Below are positions 30,368-38,872 of a stretch of DNA of 40,781 nucleotides, piece by piece. A model generated the notes under the pieces. That model made no database searches, was not told where the DNA came from, and saw only the letters and a list, made by a program, of their open reading frames with translations. Every line of letters begins with the position of its first letter. The first letter of the stretch is position 1. Made by a program: the position numbers and the translations under genes. The stretch is from Acidimicrobiaceae bacterium. GTDB taxonomy: Bacteria > Actinomycetota > Acidimicrobiia > Acidimicrobiales > Aldehydirespiratoraceae. The stretch lies in the NCBI GenBank assembly GCA_009844405.1, contig VYBO01000024.1, forward strand, positions 1 through 40,781, written 5' to 3'.

Positions 30368-32089
30368 ATGCGACCCGCTTGTCTATTCGTGGTGGCCGTG
30401 CTGGCGGCTACGGCGTGCTCGGATGAGCCGCCCGCGGGCGACGACGCGGCAGATGAGGGTGTTGAGGCCGAGGCAGCCACCACCGCCGCCGGCGCGAGCG
30501 CCGAGGCAGCCGACCCGTCGCCGCCTCCGCCGGTCCCTGGGACTTTCATCGACGTGTCGGCAGGGTTCTGGCACACATGCGCAATCCGCTCCGACGGCGG
30601 GATCGAGTGCTGGGGCGTCAACCGGAGCGGGCTGCTCGACGCGCCCGAGGGTCAGTTCAAGGCGATCTCTGCCGGGCCCGGCCACAACTGCGCCATCCGC
30701 TTGGACGGCGGGATCGAGTGCTGGGGCGAGGAGTTCCCAGGAATTGCCGACCCGCCCGACGGTGAGTTCATCGAGGTGTCCGCGGGCGCCCGCTACACGT
30801 GTGCTCTGCGTGACGACGGCGACGTCGATTGCTGGGGAGCTGCCGATGTCGAACTCCTGACCCCGCCCGGAGGACACTTCACCGCGGTGGTCGCGGGGCA
30901 CCGTCACGCCTGCGTGCTGCGTGACGGCGGGACGGTCCTCTGCTGGGGCGCCAACGAAGAGGGCCAGGCCGAAGGGCGTGCCCAACGCTTCAGTGACATC
31001 GCCGCCGGTGCCGATCACACCTGCGGGGTGAAGCTCGACGGCACGGTCGAGTGCTGGGGATCCGACTACCTGGCCAAGTCCGACGCGCCTGGCGGGACCT
31101 TCACGACACTCGCGGCCGGGGTAGACCACACGTGCGCGGTGAGCACCGGAGGCACAGCCGAGTGCTGGGGATCGGACGCCCACGGCGCAACCCCGGCGCC
31201 CGGCGGCCAGTTCCGGAAGGTCGCGGCCGCGGCCGACCACAGCTGCGGGCTCCGCACAGACGGCACCATCCAATGCTGGGGCCGGCGTCTCATAGCGGGA
31301 GCCGAACCTCCAAGCGAGCCGTTCGCATCGCTGGTCGCCGGCGGCGACCACACCTGCGGGCTGCGCCCCGATGGAACCATCGAATGCTGGGGAACCGACC
31401 TCGTGGGGCAGATGGAACCGCCCGGCCGGCGCTTCAACACGATGACCACCGGAAACTACTTCGCCTGCGGCCTCCGTCCCGACGGCACCATCGAGTGCTG
31501 GGGATTCGACCGCTTCGGCGTGCTCGACGTCCCCGACGGGACGTTCCATACCGTGACGGCCGGCGTCGGCCACGCCTGCGCCCTGCGAGGCGACGGCACC
31601 GTCGAGTGCTGGGGCTCCAACTCGCACGGACAGGCCGACGCCCCGGCCGGCACTCTTGCCGCCATCTCGGCAGGGAGTTCGCACACCTGCGGCATCCGCC
31701 TCGACACTGGCGAGGCCCAGTGCTGGGGAAACCCGTACGCGGGGAGGCTGGACTCCCCACTGGGGGCCTTCATTGCCGTCGCAGCCGGTGACAGCCACAC
31801 ATGCGGGCTGCGTCCCGACGGCATCGCCGAATGCTGGGGATCCAACTCACACGGACAGACCGAGGCCCCTGAAGGCGCCTTCACGGCTGTGTCGACCGGC
31901 ATGCATTCCTGCGGCTTGCGCCCCGGCGGCTCCGTCGAGTGCTGGGGAACCGACGAGGCGACCTCCGAAGGGGATTTCGCCGGGATCGAGGTCGGCCAAG
32001 GCTACACCTGCGGGCTGCGCCGTGACGGCACCGTCGAGTGCTGGGGAACGCTGCGGGCGCCGCCCGAGGGAGTGACCTACACCGGCTGA
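30368..32089 (+). CDS. Lipoprotein with about 14 RCC1-like repeats
   Basis: About 573 residues from ATG 30368. A lipoprotein signal (RPACLFVVAVLAATACSDE) gives a lipobox cysteine at LAATAC. A short acidic and proline-rich linker precedes about 14 repeats of some 38 residues with the pattern aG-x2-HTCglr-x-DGT-x-ECWG (for example HTCGLRPDGTIECWG), the RCC1/alpha-tubulin-suppressor type. These probably form two seven-bladed propellers on the cell surface. Each repeat has two cysteines that could form a disulfide within the blade. No enzymatic motif is seen. It precedes the YceI-cytochrome-copper gene on the same strand, separated by a hairpin repeat. Confidence 0.88.
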   Translation: MRPACLFVVAVLAATACSDEPPAGDDAADEGVEAEAATTAAGASAEAADPSPPPPVPGTFIDVSAGFWHTCAIRSDGGIECWGVNRSGLLDAPEGQFKAISAGPGHNCAIRLDGGIECWGEEFPGIADPPDGEFIEVSAGARYTCALRDDGDVDCWGAADVELLTPPGGHFTAVVAGHRHACVLRDGGTVLCWGANEEGQAEGRAQRFSDIAAGADHTCGVKLDGTVECWGSDYLAKSDAPGGTFTTLAAGVDHTCAVSTGGTAECWGSDAHGATPAPGGQFRKVAAAADHSCGLRTDGTIQCWGRRLIAGAEPPSEPFASLVAGGDHTCGLRPDGTIECWGTDLVGQMEPPGRRFNTMTTGNYFACGLRPDGTIECWGFDRFGVLDVPDGTFHTVTAGVGHACALRGDGTVECWGSNSHGQADAPAGTLAAISAGSSHTCGIRLDTGEAQCWGNPYAGRLDSPLGAFIAVAAGDSHTCGLRPDGIAECWGSNSHGQTEAPEGAFTAVSTGMHSCGLRPGGSVECWGTDEATSEGDFAGIEVGQGYTCGLRRDGTVECWGTLRAPPEGVTYTG

Positions 32090-32096
32090 CCTTCCA

Positions 32097-32142
32097 AATT
32101 GGCAGCCACCGACGCCCGAACGGGACTCCACCGCTGCCAATT
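32097..32142. repeat. 46-bp hairpin repeat, AATTGGCAGC family copy 2
   Basis: Identical 10-base arms AATTGGCAGC and GCTGCCAATT and identical total length to the copy at 14557-14602, with a different centre (CCCGAACGGG inside). It follows the lipoprotein stop by seven bases, so a terminator role is possible. Confidence 0.85.
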
Positions 32143-32182
32143 CCCTTGGGTCGGGGGCGTGGGGGTCGGGGCATACTGAGGC

Positions 32183-34435
32183 GTGTCCTGGTGGCGGAGG
32201 CTCGATCCGGGCCGGATTGCGATCCTGGCGGTGCTGGTGCTGGGAGTGGCCGCGTTCCTGACCCGGGGCCAGTGGCTCGGCACGGTCGAGACCGCCGTGG
32301 ACGTGGCCGTGGACGCCGTCGACGTCGCCGTGGACGGCGAGATCGATCACGATGATCTGGTGACCGGGGGCGAGGTGGTCGCTCCCCCGGCCGTCGATGT
32401 GGAGGATCCCGAGGACTTCGACGTCGAGACAGAGAGGCTGTACCGGATCGTGCCCGGCAGCGGATCCCGGGCCAGCTACCACATCGAAGAACGCCTCGGC
32501 GGGCTGTCACGCACCACGGTGGGAACCACCTCCGTCATGGCGGGCGAGATCGCGGTGAACCTCGTCGATCCCGCCGCCAGCCGGGTCGGTGAGATCGTGG
32601 TCAACGTGGAGATGTTCCAGTCCGACTCCGCCCTGCGGGACAAGCGCATCCGCCACGACTACCTGGAGTCGAGCCACTGGCCCTTCGTGCGGTTCCGGCC
32701 TTCACAGATCGAGGGCCTCGACGCGGACTTCGCCGACGGACTGCCCTACGAGATCGCCGTCACCGGCGAACTCTCCGTCAAGGAGACCACCCGCACCGAG
32801 ACCTTCGCCGGCACCGTCACCGTCACCCCCGACGCCCTTGTCGCGACGATGTCTACCACCGTGCTGACCAGCCACTACGACGTCGGTCCCATCAACATCG
32901 CCCGCCTCGTTCACACCTCCGACGACGTGATCCTGACCTTCGAGCTGGTCGCCGACCGCGTCGAGTTCGGCTCGGAGCCGACCGGCGACCTGCGCCGCGA
33001 GATCCCGGCAACCGAGTTCGCCGGCGGCCGGTTCGCGGCCGCGGTGCAACCCATCCTCGAGACCCGCTGCGTGAGCTGCCACACCACCGGAGGCCCGGCC
33101 TGGAGCACCCTCGCCCTCGACACCGCCGGCGACGCGGCCGCCATCGCCGACGACATCGCCTTCGTCACCGGGATCGGCTTCATGCCACCGTGGCTGCCCT
33201 CGGACCTGAGCCCCCAGTACGTCCACGACTGGTCGCTCAGCGACGCCGAGAAGGCCGCCATCCGGGAGTGGGCCGACGCCGGCGGCGGCCTCGACGTGCG
33301 GCCCGACACGCCGCTGGTGGCCCGCGTCCAGGCCATCATCGCGGTGGAGGAGGACCAGAAGATCGGACCCCGCGACGGCCTCTACGCCGGCTACTCGCGG
33401 CCCGACGGCCGGCCGGTCAAGAAGGACGACTACCGATGCCAGGTCCACGAGGTGGCCGATCCCGAAGGCGACGGCACCTGGGTCAAGGGCTTCGAGTTCC
33501 GGCCCGACCAAGTGGAGGTGGTGCACCACGCCATCGTCTACCGGGCGCCAGCCGCGGCGGCTTCCGAGATCGCGGCCAGGATCGCGGCCGAGGACCGCAT
33601 CGAGGCGGCCGAGGGCTTCTCGGACGAGCCGGGCTGGACCTGCTTCGGGCTGTCGGGGCTCCAGACCCGGGGCGTGTACTCGATCCAGGGATGGGCGCCG
33701 GGCCAGTCGCCGACCATCTATCCGGAGGGGTACGGCCTCTACCTGTGGCCCGGCGACGTGATCGTCAACCAGATCCACTACCACTACGACCACGACACCC
33801 CGGACGACGGTTCCTGGATCGTCCTCGACACCGCCACCGACGCCGAGGTGGCCGCGGGCATGACCCACATCACCGGCGACAGCTACCTCACCCCGGCCGA
33901 GGTGCCCTGCACGCCCGAGGAGGCTGCCGTCGCGGCCGAGCGGGCGGCCACCATCGACGGCTATGTCAACCTGTGCGAGCGGTCGAACGTGCTGGCCGAG
34001 ATCGGCGAGAAGTACGACGAATTCGCCCCGCTCATCCCCGGCCTGCTTCTGGCGCAGTGCGGCGGCACCGTCGACGACTACGACGACCTCGACGGCAGCA
34101 TCGGCTACAGCTCCTGCGACCTGCCGGCGCGCGACACCGGCACCATCCACACCGTGCTCGGCCACATGCACGAGTTCGGCGCGGCCTACCGCATGACGCT
34201 GCACCCTGACACGCCGCAGGAACGCATCCTGCTCGACATCCCGGCGTGGGACTTCGAGTGGCAGCTCAACTACGAACCGGTTGAAGCGATCCGCATCGAG
34301 CGGGGCGACACGGTGCGCTTCGAGTGCTGGTGGGACCGCACGCTTCAGTTCATGCCCGAGCCCCGCTACATCACCTGGAACGAGGGCACCGTCGACGAGA
34401 TGTGCTTCTCCAGCATCTCGGTACTGCCCGACTGA
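32183..34435 (+). CDS. YceI domain - cytochrome c motif - copper type II monooxygenase-like fusion
   Basis: A 750-residue protein from GTG 32183. One N-terminal membrane helix (RIAILAVLVLGVAAFLT) is followed by a valine/aspartate repeat (VAVDAVDVAVD). A YceI lipocalin-like domain comes next (about 85-260; RIRHDYLESSHWPFVRFRP). A haem-binding CVSCH lies near residue 295. Then a long domain with copper-ligand patterns of the PHM/DBH family: VVHHAIVYR near 446, QIHYHYDHD near 530, GHMHEFG near 660, and a final methionine in VDEMCF. Members of that family hydroxylate using ascorbate or, with a fused haem, may receive electrons internally. The YceI part may bind an isoprenoid or quinone. Function is inferred from domains only. 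Confidence 0.87.
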   Translation: MSWWRRLDPGRIAILAVLVLGVAAFLTRGQWLGTVETAVDVAVDAVDVAVDGEIDHDDLVTGGEVVAPPAVDVEDPEDFDVETERLYRIVPGSGSRASYHIEERLGGLSRTTVGTTSVMAGEIAVNLVDPAASRVGEIVVNVEMFQSDSALRDKRIRHDYLESSHWPFVRFRPSQIEGLDADFADGLPYEIAVTGELSVKETTRTETFAGTVTVTPDALVATMSTTVLTSHYDVGPINIARLVHTSDDVILTFELVADRVEFGSEPTGDLRREIPATEFAGGRFAAAVQPILETRCVSCHTTGGPAWSTLALDTAGDAAAIADDIAFVTGIGFMPPWLPSDLSPQYVHDWSLSDAEKAAIREWADAGGGLDVRPDTPLVARVQAIIAVEEDQKIGPRDGLYAGYSRPDGRPVKKDDYRCQVHEVADPEGDGTWVKGFEFRPDQVEVVHHAIVYRAPAAAASEIAARIAAEDRIEAAEGFSDEPGWTCFGLSGLQTRGVYSIQGWAPGQSPTIYPEGYGLYLWPGDVIVNQIHYHYDHDTPDDGSWIVLDTATDAEVAAGMTHITGDSYLTPAEVPCTPEEAAVAAERAATIDGYVNLCERSNVLAEIGEKYDEFAPLIPGLLLAQCGGTVDDYDDLDGSIGYSSCDLPARDTGTIHTVLGHMHEFGAAYRMTLHPDTPQERILLDIPAWDFEWQLNYEPVEAIRIERGDTVRFECWWDRTLQFMPEPRYITWNEGTVDEMCFSSISVLPD

Positions 34436-34437
34436 CG

Positions 34438-35319
34438 ATGACCGAGGATCGGCTGCTGGGAGCCGTGGAGGCCGGCGGGACCAAGTTCCGGTGCGCGGTG
34501 GTGTCCCCGGACTTGACGATCGCCGATTCCCGCTATGTGCTGACAACCGACCCCGATACGACGCTGGCAACCGTCGTGGAGTTCTTCGAGCGGTCCGAGC
34601 CGGCGGCTGCGCTGGGAATCGCCTCGTTCGGGCCGGTCGACCTCGATCCGGACTCCCCTGGCTACGGGTCGATCACCGACACTCCCAAGCCGGGCTGGCC
34701 GGATGCACCGATCCTGGGTCGGCTGTCGGAAGCCCTCGGCGTGCCGGCCGGCATCCAGACCGACGTGGAGGCGGCCGCGGTGGCCGAGCAGGGCTTGGGG
34801 CCCGAGCCCAGGCCGCGACGGCTCGCCTACGTCACCGTCGGCACCGGGATCGGAGCCGCGGTGGCGGTCGACGGCCGGCCATGGCGGGGGCGTCATCACA
34901 GCGAACTGGGGCACATCCCGGTTCGCCGTGCCGGCGGCGACGACTATCCGGGTTGCTGCCCGTTCCACCGCGACTGCCTGGAGGGCATGGCCTGCGGACC
35001 GGCCATCGCCGAACGCTGGGGCGTCGACCCGCCCGACGCCGGCGGTCGCGACGACATCTGGCAGTTGGAGGCCGCCTATCTGGCCCAACTCGTGCGGGTG
35101 CTCGCCTACTCGTTCGCCCCCGACCGGGTCGTGTTCGGAGGCGGCGTCGGCGCCCACCCGGGCCTGGCCGAGACGATCCGGGCCGCGGCCCGCACAGAGC
35201 TCGCCGGCTACGCCGACTACAGCACCGGGGACGACCGGTTCGTGACCGCCCCGGCGCTGGGAAACTACTCCGGCCTGCTGGGAGCAGCCCTCCTCGCGCG
35301 ATCGCTCCTTCACGGCTGA
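34438..35319 (+). CDS. ROK-family sugar kinase (fructokinase-like)
   Basis: A 293-residue protein two bases after the previous stop. It has the ATP-binding GAVEAGGTKFRCAVVS, SFGPVDLDP and KPGWPDAPIL, VTVGTGIGAAVAVDG, the catalytic/zinc region HSELGHIPVRRA plus GCCPFHRDCLEGMACGPAI, and VVFGGGVGAHPGL. The zinc site (H, CC-x2-H-x2-C) is complete. The pattern fits bacterial fructokinase or mannokinase of the ROK family, which phosphorylate hexoses at C6. Its role next to the copper-cytochrome gene is unclear; a shared transcript is likely from the spacing. Confidence 0.93.
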   Translation: MTEDRLLGAVEAGGTKFRCAVVSPDLTIADSRYVLTTDPDTTLATVVEFFERSEPAAALGIASFGPVDLDPDSPGYGSITDTPKPGWPDAPILGRLSEALGVPAGIQTDVEAAAVAEQGLGPEPRPRRLAYVTVGTGIGAAVAVDGRPWRGRHHSELGHIPVRRAGGDDYPGCCPFHRDCLEGMACGPAIAERWGVDPPDAGGRDDIWQLEAAYLAQLVRVLAYSFAPDRVVFGGGVGAHPGLAETIRAAARTELAGYADYSTGDDRFVTAPALGNYSGLLGAALLARSLLHG

Positions 35320-35334
35320 AGGGCCTCATCCTGC

Positions 35335-35384
35335 GAAATTGATGACGAGTCCGACCCTTGGGGCCCACTATCGCCGTCAATTTC
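35335..35384. repeat. 50-bp hairpin repeat, GAAATTGATGACG family copy 2
   Basis: GAAATTGATGACG and CGCCGTCAATTTC form arms with two mismatches. Same length and consensus ends as the copy at 25891-25940. It lies 15 bases after the ROK kinase stop and just before the ACAD fragment. Confidence 0.8.
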
Positions 35385-35398
35385 GAGAAGGACGCCTT

Positions 35399-35698
35399 CT
35401 AGGGGGCGGCGATGAGGCGTCCCAGGTCGGCCGGGCGCCCTCGGCGTGACCCAGGGCGAGCTCCATGTGGCGGGCGGCCAGGAAGTGGCGGTGCAGCGGA
35501 TAGTCGCGGTCGCCCCCCACGCCGCCGTGGACGTGGACCGCGGCGTGCACCACCCGGAAGCCGCCCTCCGAGGCCCAGTAGCTGGCTATGGCGATCTCGC
35601 GTTCGGCGGGCAGACCGGCCGACGGCCGCCGCCCGGCCTGGTAGGCGGTCAGCCAGATGGCCTCGGGGTCGATGCAGGAGTCGCCCGCCCGCGCCTGC
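35399..35698 (-). pseudogene. Acyl-CoA dehydrogenase C-terminal fragment
   Basis: The minus strand reads RAGDSCIDPEAIWLTAYQAG, LPAEREIAIASYWASEGGF, RVVHAAVHVHGGVGGDRDYP and LHRHFLAARHMELALGHAEG, the C-terminal four-helix domain of an ACAD with the conserved HGG-x-G-x-DRDYPLHR segment. Everything N-terminal to it is missing: its upstream edge abuts an IS630-type transposase fragment near 35698, so an insertion probably split the gene. The last codons are also frameshifted. Not functional. Confidence 0.85.
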
Positions 35699-36075
35699 CA
35701 TGAGCGGCTGCGCCAGGTGCTGCACGGCCACGACGTCACCTTCCAGCGGACCCGCACCTGGAAGGAGTCCAACGACCCCGACCGCGACGCCAAGCTGGCC
35801 CTCATCGAGGAGGCGGTCGGCCGCTGGCCTGACCGGTGTTTCGCGTTCGACGGGTTCGGGCCGCTTCAGATGCGCCCTGTCGCCGGGTCGGGATGGTGGC
35901 GCAAGAGCCTGCCCCAGCGGCTGCGGGCCAACTACAACAAGCGTCACGGGACGCGGCAGTTTCACGGCTGCTGCTCGGTCGGCGAGGACACGCTGGGCGC
36001 CCGAGTCCGCTCCCAGCGAGGACGACGCTGGGGCATCCCAACCACACAAGCAGCACGAAACCCAACCACATTCAA
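35698..36075 (+). pseudogene. IS630-family transposase fragment
   Basis: The frame through CHERLRQVLHGHDVTFQ, RTRTWKESNDPDRDAKLALI, FDGFGPLQMRP, GWWRKSLPQRLRANYNKR and HGCCSVGEDTLGA aligns with the middle of IS630/Tc1-type transposases (TRTWK-x-SNDP, then the DE-x-GP segment). The catalytic pair DE is DG here, the N-terminal DNA-binding part and the C-terminal third with the last catalytic residue are missing, and the tail is AT-rich non-family sequence. It is a dead remnant joined to the ACAD fragment. Confidence 0.8.
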
Positions 36076-36276
36076 CACGCGCGCAAACGTTTGTTGACAG
36101 CCCACTAGCGCCGCGCGCTCCGGAATCGCCGTCGCGCTCGCCTGCGGTTCGCAGTGTACGCTGGCGGCCCCGCAGATTGTTCGGAGCCGCGATGGTCTCG
36201 GTCGGCATGCGCACCCGGCTCGACGCCGACGTGATCCTCATCGATCCAGCAGCCGATTGGCCACGCAGGAGTTGAG

Positions 36277-37155
36277 ATGATCAACGCAGAGGTCGTGCAC
36301 GCCGCCGGGGCGGGTCTGGGCGAGGGCTGCGTGTGGTCGCCGATCGAGAATCTGCTCATCTGGGTCGACATCAACGGCCAGGCCGTGCATCGCTTCGATC
36401 ACAGCACGGGCCGGCCGGTGGGGCTATGGCGCTACACGGACACGGTCGGCAACGCCGCCCCCCGCGCCGGCGGGGGGCTGGCCCTCGGCCTCGGCTCCTC
36501 TGTGGCGCTCACCGACCGGGTCGGCGCCGTCGAGACCACGATCGAACTGCCCGGTGAGTCCGAATCGAACCGCACCAACGACGGTGCGGTCGACCCGCGG
36601 GGCCGGCTGTTCCAGGGAACGATGAGCCACGCCGAGCCCGGAGCTCCGGTGGCCTCGCTGTACCGCGTGGACGGCGACGGCGCGGCCCGGCGAGTGCTCT
36701 CCGAGGTGATGATCTCCAACGGCATCGGATGGAGTCCCGACCAGACCACGATGTACTACATCGACACGCTGACGTTCCGGGTGGACCGCTTCGACTACGA
36801 CCCCGATTCAGGAGAGATCGAGGGGCGGCGCCCGTTCGTGACCTTCGACGGCACCGCGGGCGCGCCCGACGGCATGACGGTCGATGCCGACGGCTGCCTG
36901 TGGGTGGCGATGTTCGGCGGCTATCACGTGCAGCGCTTCTCACCCGACGGTGAGAAACTAGAGGCCGTGATCACTCCGGGCTCGCCCCAGGCCACCTGCT
37001 GCTGCTTCGGCGGACCGGACCTGGACACGCTCTACATCACCACCGGCCGCGAGCCGATCGCCGGCGTCAGCACCGAGGGCGAGCCCAACGCCGGGGCGCT
37101 GTTCGCCGCCGACGTCGACGCGGTAGGGCAGCCCACCAACCTGTTCGCCGGTTGA
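36277..37155 (+). CDS. SMP-30/gluconolactonase (regucalcin) family protein
   Basis: A 292-residue six-bladed propeller with GGAG before ATG 36277. The metal-binding residues are in GEGCVWSPIENLLIWVDI (Glu), NRTNDGAVDPRGRLFQGTM (Asn), VMISNGIGWSPDQTTMYYID (Asn) and GAPDGMTVDADGCLWVAMFG (Asp). Family members hydrolyse aldonolactones, for example gluconolactone or arabinolactone. With the ROK kinase and the xylA remnant it suggests former or residual pentose/hexose use. Positions 36100-36276 upstream contain no gene; a perfect TTGACA at 36094 lacks a matching -10. Confidence 0.94.
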   Translation: MINAEVVHAAGAGLGEGCVWSPIENLLIWVDINGQAVHRFDHSTGRPVGLWRYTDTVGNAAPRAGGGLALGLGSSVALTDRVGAVETTIELPGESESNRTNDGAVDPRGRLFQGTMSHAEPGAPVASLYRVDGDGAARRVLSEVMISNGIGWSPDQTTMYYIDTLTFRVDRFDYDPDSGEIEGRRPFVTFDGTAGAPDGMTVDADGCLWVAMFGGYHVQRFSPDGEKLEAVITPGSPQATCCCFGGPDLDTLYITTGREPIAGVSTEGEPNAGALFAADVDAVGQPTNLFAG

Positions 37156-37282
37156 CGATCCGCGGGAGGGTCTGCGAGGCCTCGTCCCGGCGGTGACATT
37201 GGGCACACCGCGGCCTGTTGGCCCGCGTCACTGCGTATATTCGAGTTCGCCCCCGGTTGCCTTCGGAAAGTCCGCGCCAGCG

Positions 37283-37876
37283 ATGACGATCGAGCTTGCA
37301 CATCTCCCCTACCCACTCGACGGGCTCGCGCCCCACATCTCCGAGCGCACGATGAGCTTCCACTACGGCCGCCATCACGCCGGCTACGTGGCCAGCGTCA
37401 ACAGCGCTATCGAGGGGACCGCCCTTGAAGGCGCCTCGTTGGACGACATCGTGGCCGCGGCCGACGTGCCGTCGGCACTGTTCAACTGCTCGGCGCAGTC
37501 CTGGAACCACGCCTTCTACTGGAACTCGATGAGCCCGGGGGGCATCGAGGCGCCCGCAGGCGATCTGCTGGCCGCTTTGGAGCGCAGCTTCGGCTCGCTG
37601 GACGCCTTCAACACGGCGTTCGCGGCGGCCGCGGTGGGGAACTTCGCGTCCGGATGGACCTGGCTGGTGTCGGGCGCCGACGGCCTGCAGATCGTCAACA
37701 CCGACGACGCCGACACGCCACTGCGCCACGGCCAGCGGGCGCTGCTGACCATCGACGTGTGGGAGCACGCCTACTACCTCGACTACCAGAACGCCCGACC
37801 CGCCTACGTGGACGCCTTCATCGAGCACCTAATCAACTGGGAGTTCGCCTCCGCCAACTTCGCCGCCGCGGGCTAG
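37283..37876 (+). CDS. sodB: Superoxide dismutase, iron type
   Basis: A 197-residue protein from ATG 37283. The four metal ligands are the histidines in APHISERTMSFHYGRHH and FNCSAQSWNHAFYWNSM and the Asp/His pair in DVWEHAYYLDYQNARP. AQSWNHAFYW and GNFASGWTWLV, plus the ending INWEFASANF, are characteristic of iron rather than manganese SOD. It dismutates superoxide in the cytoplasm. Its stop overlaps the stop of the convergent dehydrogenase by three bases. Confidence 0.96.
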   Translation: MTIELAHLPYPLDGLAPHISERTMSFHYGRHHAGYVASVNSAIEGTALEGASLDDIVAAADVPSALFNCSAQSWNHAFYWNSMSPGGIEAPAGDLLAALERSFGSLDAFNTAFAAAAVGNFASGWTWLVSGADGLQIVNTDDADTPLRHGQRALLTIDVWEHAYYLDYQNARPAYVDAFIEHLINWEFASANFAAAG

Positions 37877-38742
37877 TCGTCGACGAGGAGCTCGATCAGC
37901 GAGCTGGTGTCCCAGCGGCCGCGGCCCTGGCGCTGGAGGCGGGCGTAGTACTGGTCGATCACGGCGGTGACCGGCAGGGTGGCCCCGACACGCTCGGCCT
38001 CGGCGAAGCAGATGGCCAGGTCCTTGCGCATCCAGTCGAGGGCGAAGCCGAAGTCGAACTCTCGGCGGGCCATGGTCACGCCCCGGTTGGCCATCTGCCA
38101 CGACCCGGCCGCTCCCTGGGAGATGGTCGCCACCACCTGCTCGACGTCGAGCCCGGCCCGGCGGGCGAAATCGATCCCCTCGGCCAGGCCCTGAACAAGG
38201 CCGGCAATACAGATCTGGTTCACCATCTTGGTTCGCTGGCCGCTCCCCGGACCGCCCAGCAAGGTGACCGCCTTGGCGTAGGCGTCGATCACCGGCTCGG
38301 CCCGGTCGAAGTCGACCTGGTCGCCGCCGCACATCACGGTGAGCACACCGTTCTCGGCACCGGCCTGGCCCCCTGAGATCGGCGCGTCCACGAAGCCGAC
38401 GCCCTGCTCCCCCGCAGCCGCATGCAGTTCCTGGGCCAGGTCGGCCGAGGCGGTGGTGTGGTCGACCAGGACCGACCCAGATGCCATCGACTCCAGCACT
38501 CCCCCCGCAGCCAGCGTCACCGAGCGGACATCATCGTCGTTGCCGACGCAAACGAAGACGAACTCGGCATCCGCGGCTGCACCCGCGGGCGTCGGCGCAG
38601 CCGTCCCGCCGTGCTCGGCCACCCAAGCCTCGGCCCGGGAAGCCGTCCGGTTGTAGACCGTCACGTCATTGCCTGCCGAAACCAGGTGGCCAGCCATGGG
38701 ATAGCCCATGACTCCCAGCCCGACGAACGCGCAACCAGCCAT
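37873..38742 (-). CDS. NAD-binding beta-hydroxyacid dehydrogenase
   Basis: A 289-residue protein. It has Rossmann GLGVMGYPMAGHLVSAGNDV, the substrate motif VDAPISGGQAGAENG, the catalytic lysine region GQRTKMVNQICIAGLVQGL, and a C-terminal all-alpha domain with ALDWMRKDLAICFAEAERVG. Length matches 3-hydroxyisobutyrate or tartronate-semialdehyde reductases. GAGG lies about 8 bases upstream of ATG 38742 (AAGGAGGCGCCTA). It shares a family with the gene at 21670 but is clearly distinct. The upstream 130 bases to the bioA remnant hold no gene. Confidence 0.94.
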   Translation of the reverse strand: MAGCAFVGLGVMGYPMAGHLVSAGNDVTVYNRTASRAEAWVAEHGGTAAPTPAGAAADAEFVFVCVGNDDDVRSVTLAAGGVLESMASGSVLVDHTTASADLAQELHAAAGEQGVGFVDAPISGGQAGAENGVLTVMCGGDQVDFDRAEPVIDAYAKAVTLLGGPGSGQRTKMVNQICIAGLVQGLAEGIDFARRAGLDVEQVVATISQGAAGSWQMANRGVTMARREFDFGFALDWMRKDLAICFAEAERVGATLPVTAVIDQYYARLQRQGRGRWDTSSLIELLVDD

Positions 38743-38872
38743 TAGGCGCCTCCTTCATGGATGCAACCTGCGTACCCTATGCGGCCGGAACGGGCACGCA
38801 GAGTCGAGAGGACGCGTCAAATCCGGGTGCCAAACGGCCCCAGAGACGCTGCACGGCGCCAGCGGGACTTGA

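Noticed and set aside
36094..36125. Promoter with perfect TTGACA upstream of the SMP-30 gene
   Set aside because: No acceptable -10 at 16-18 bases; may be a leftover of the IS fragment.
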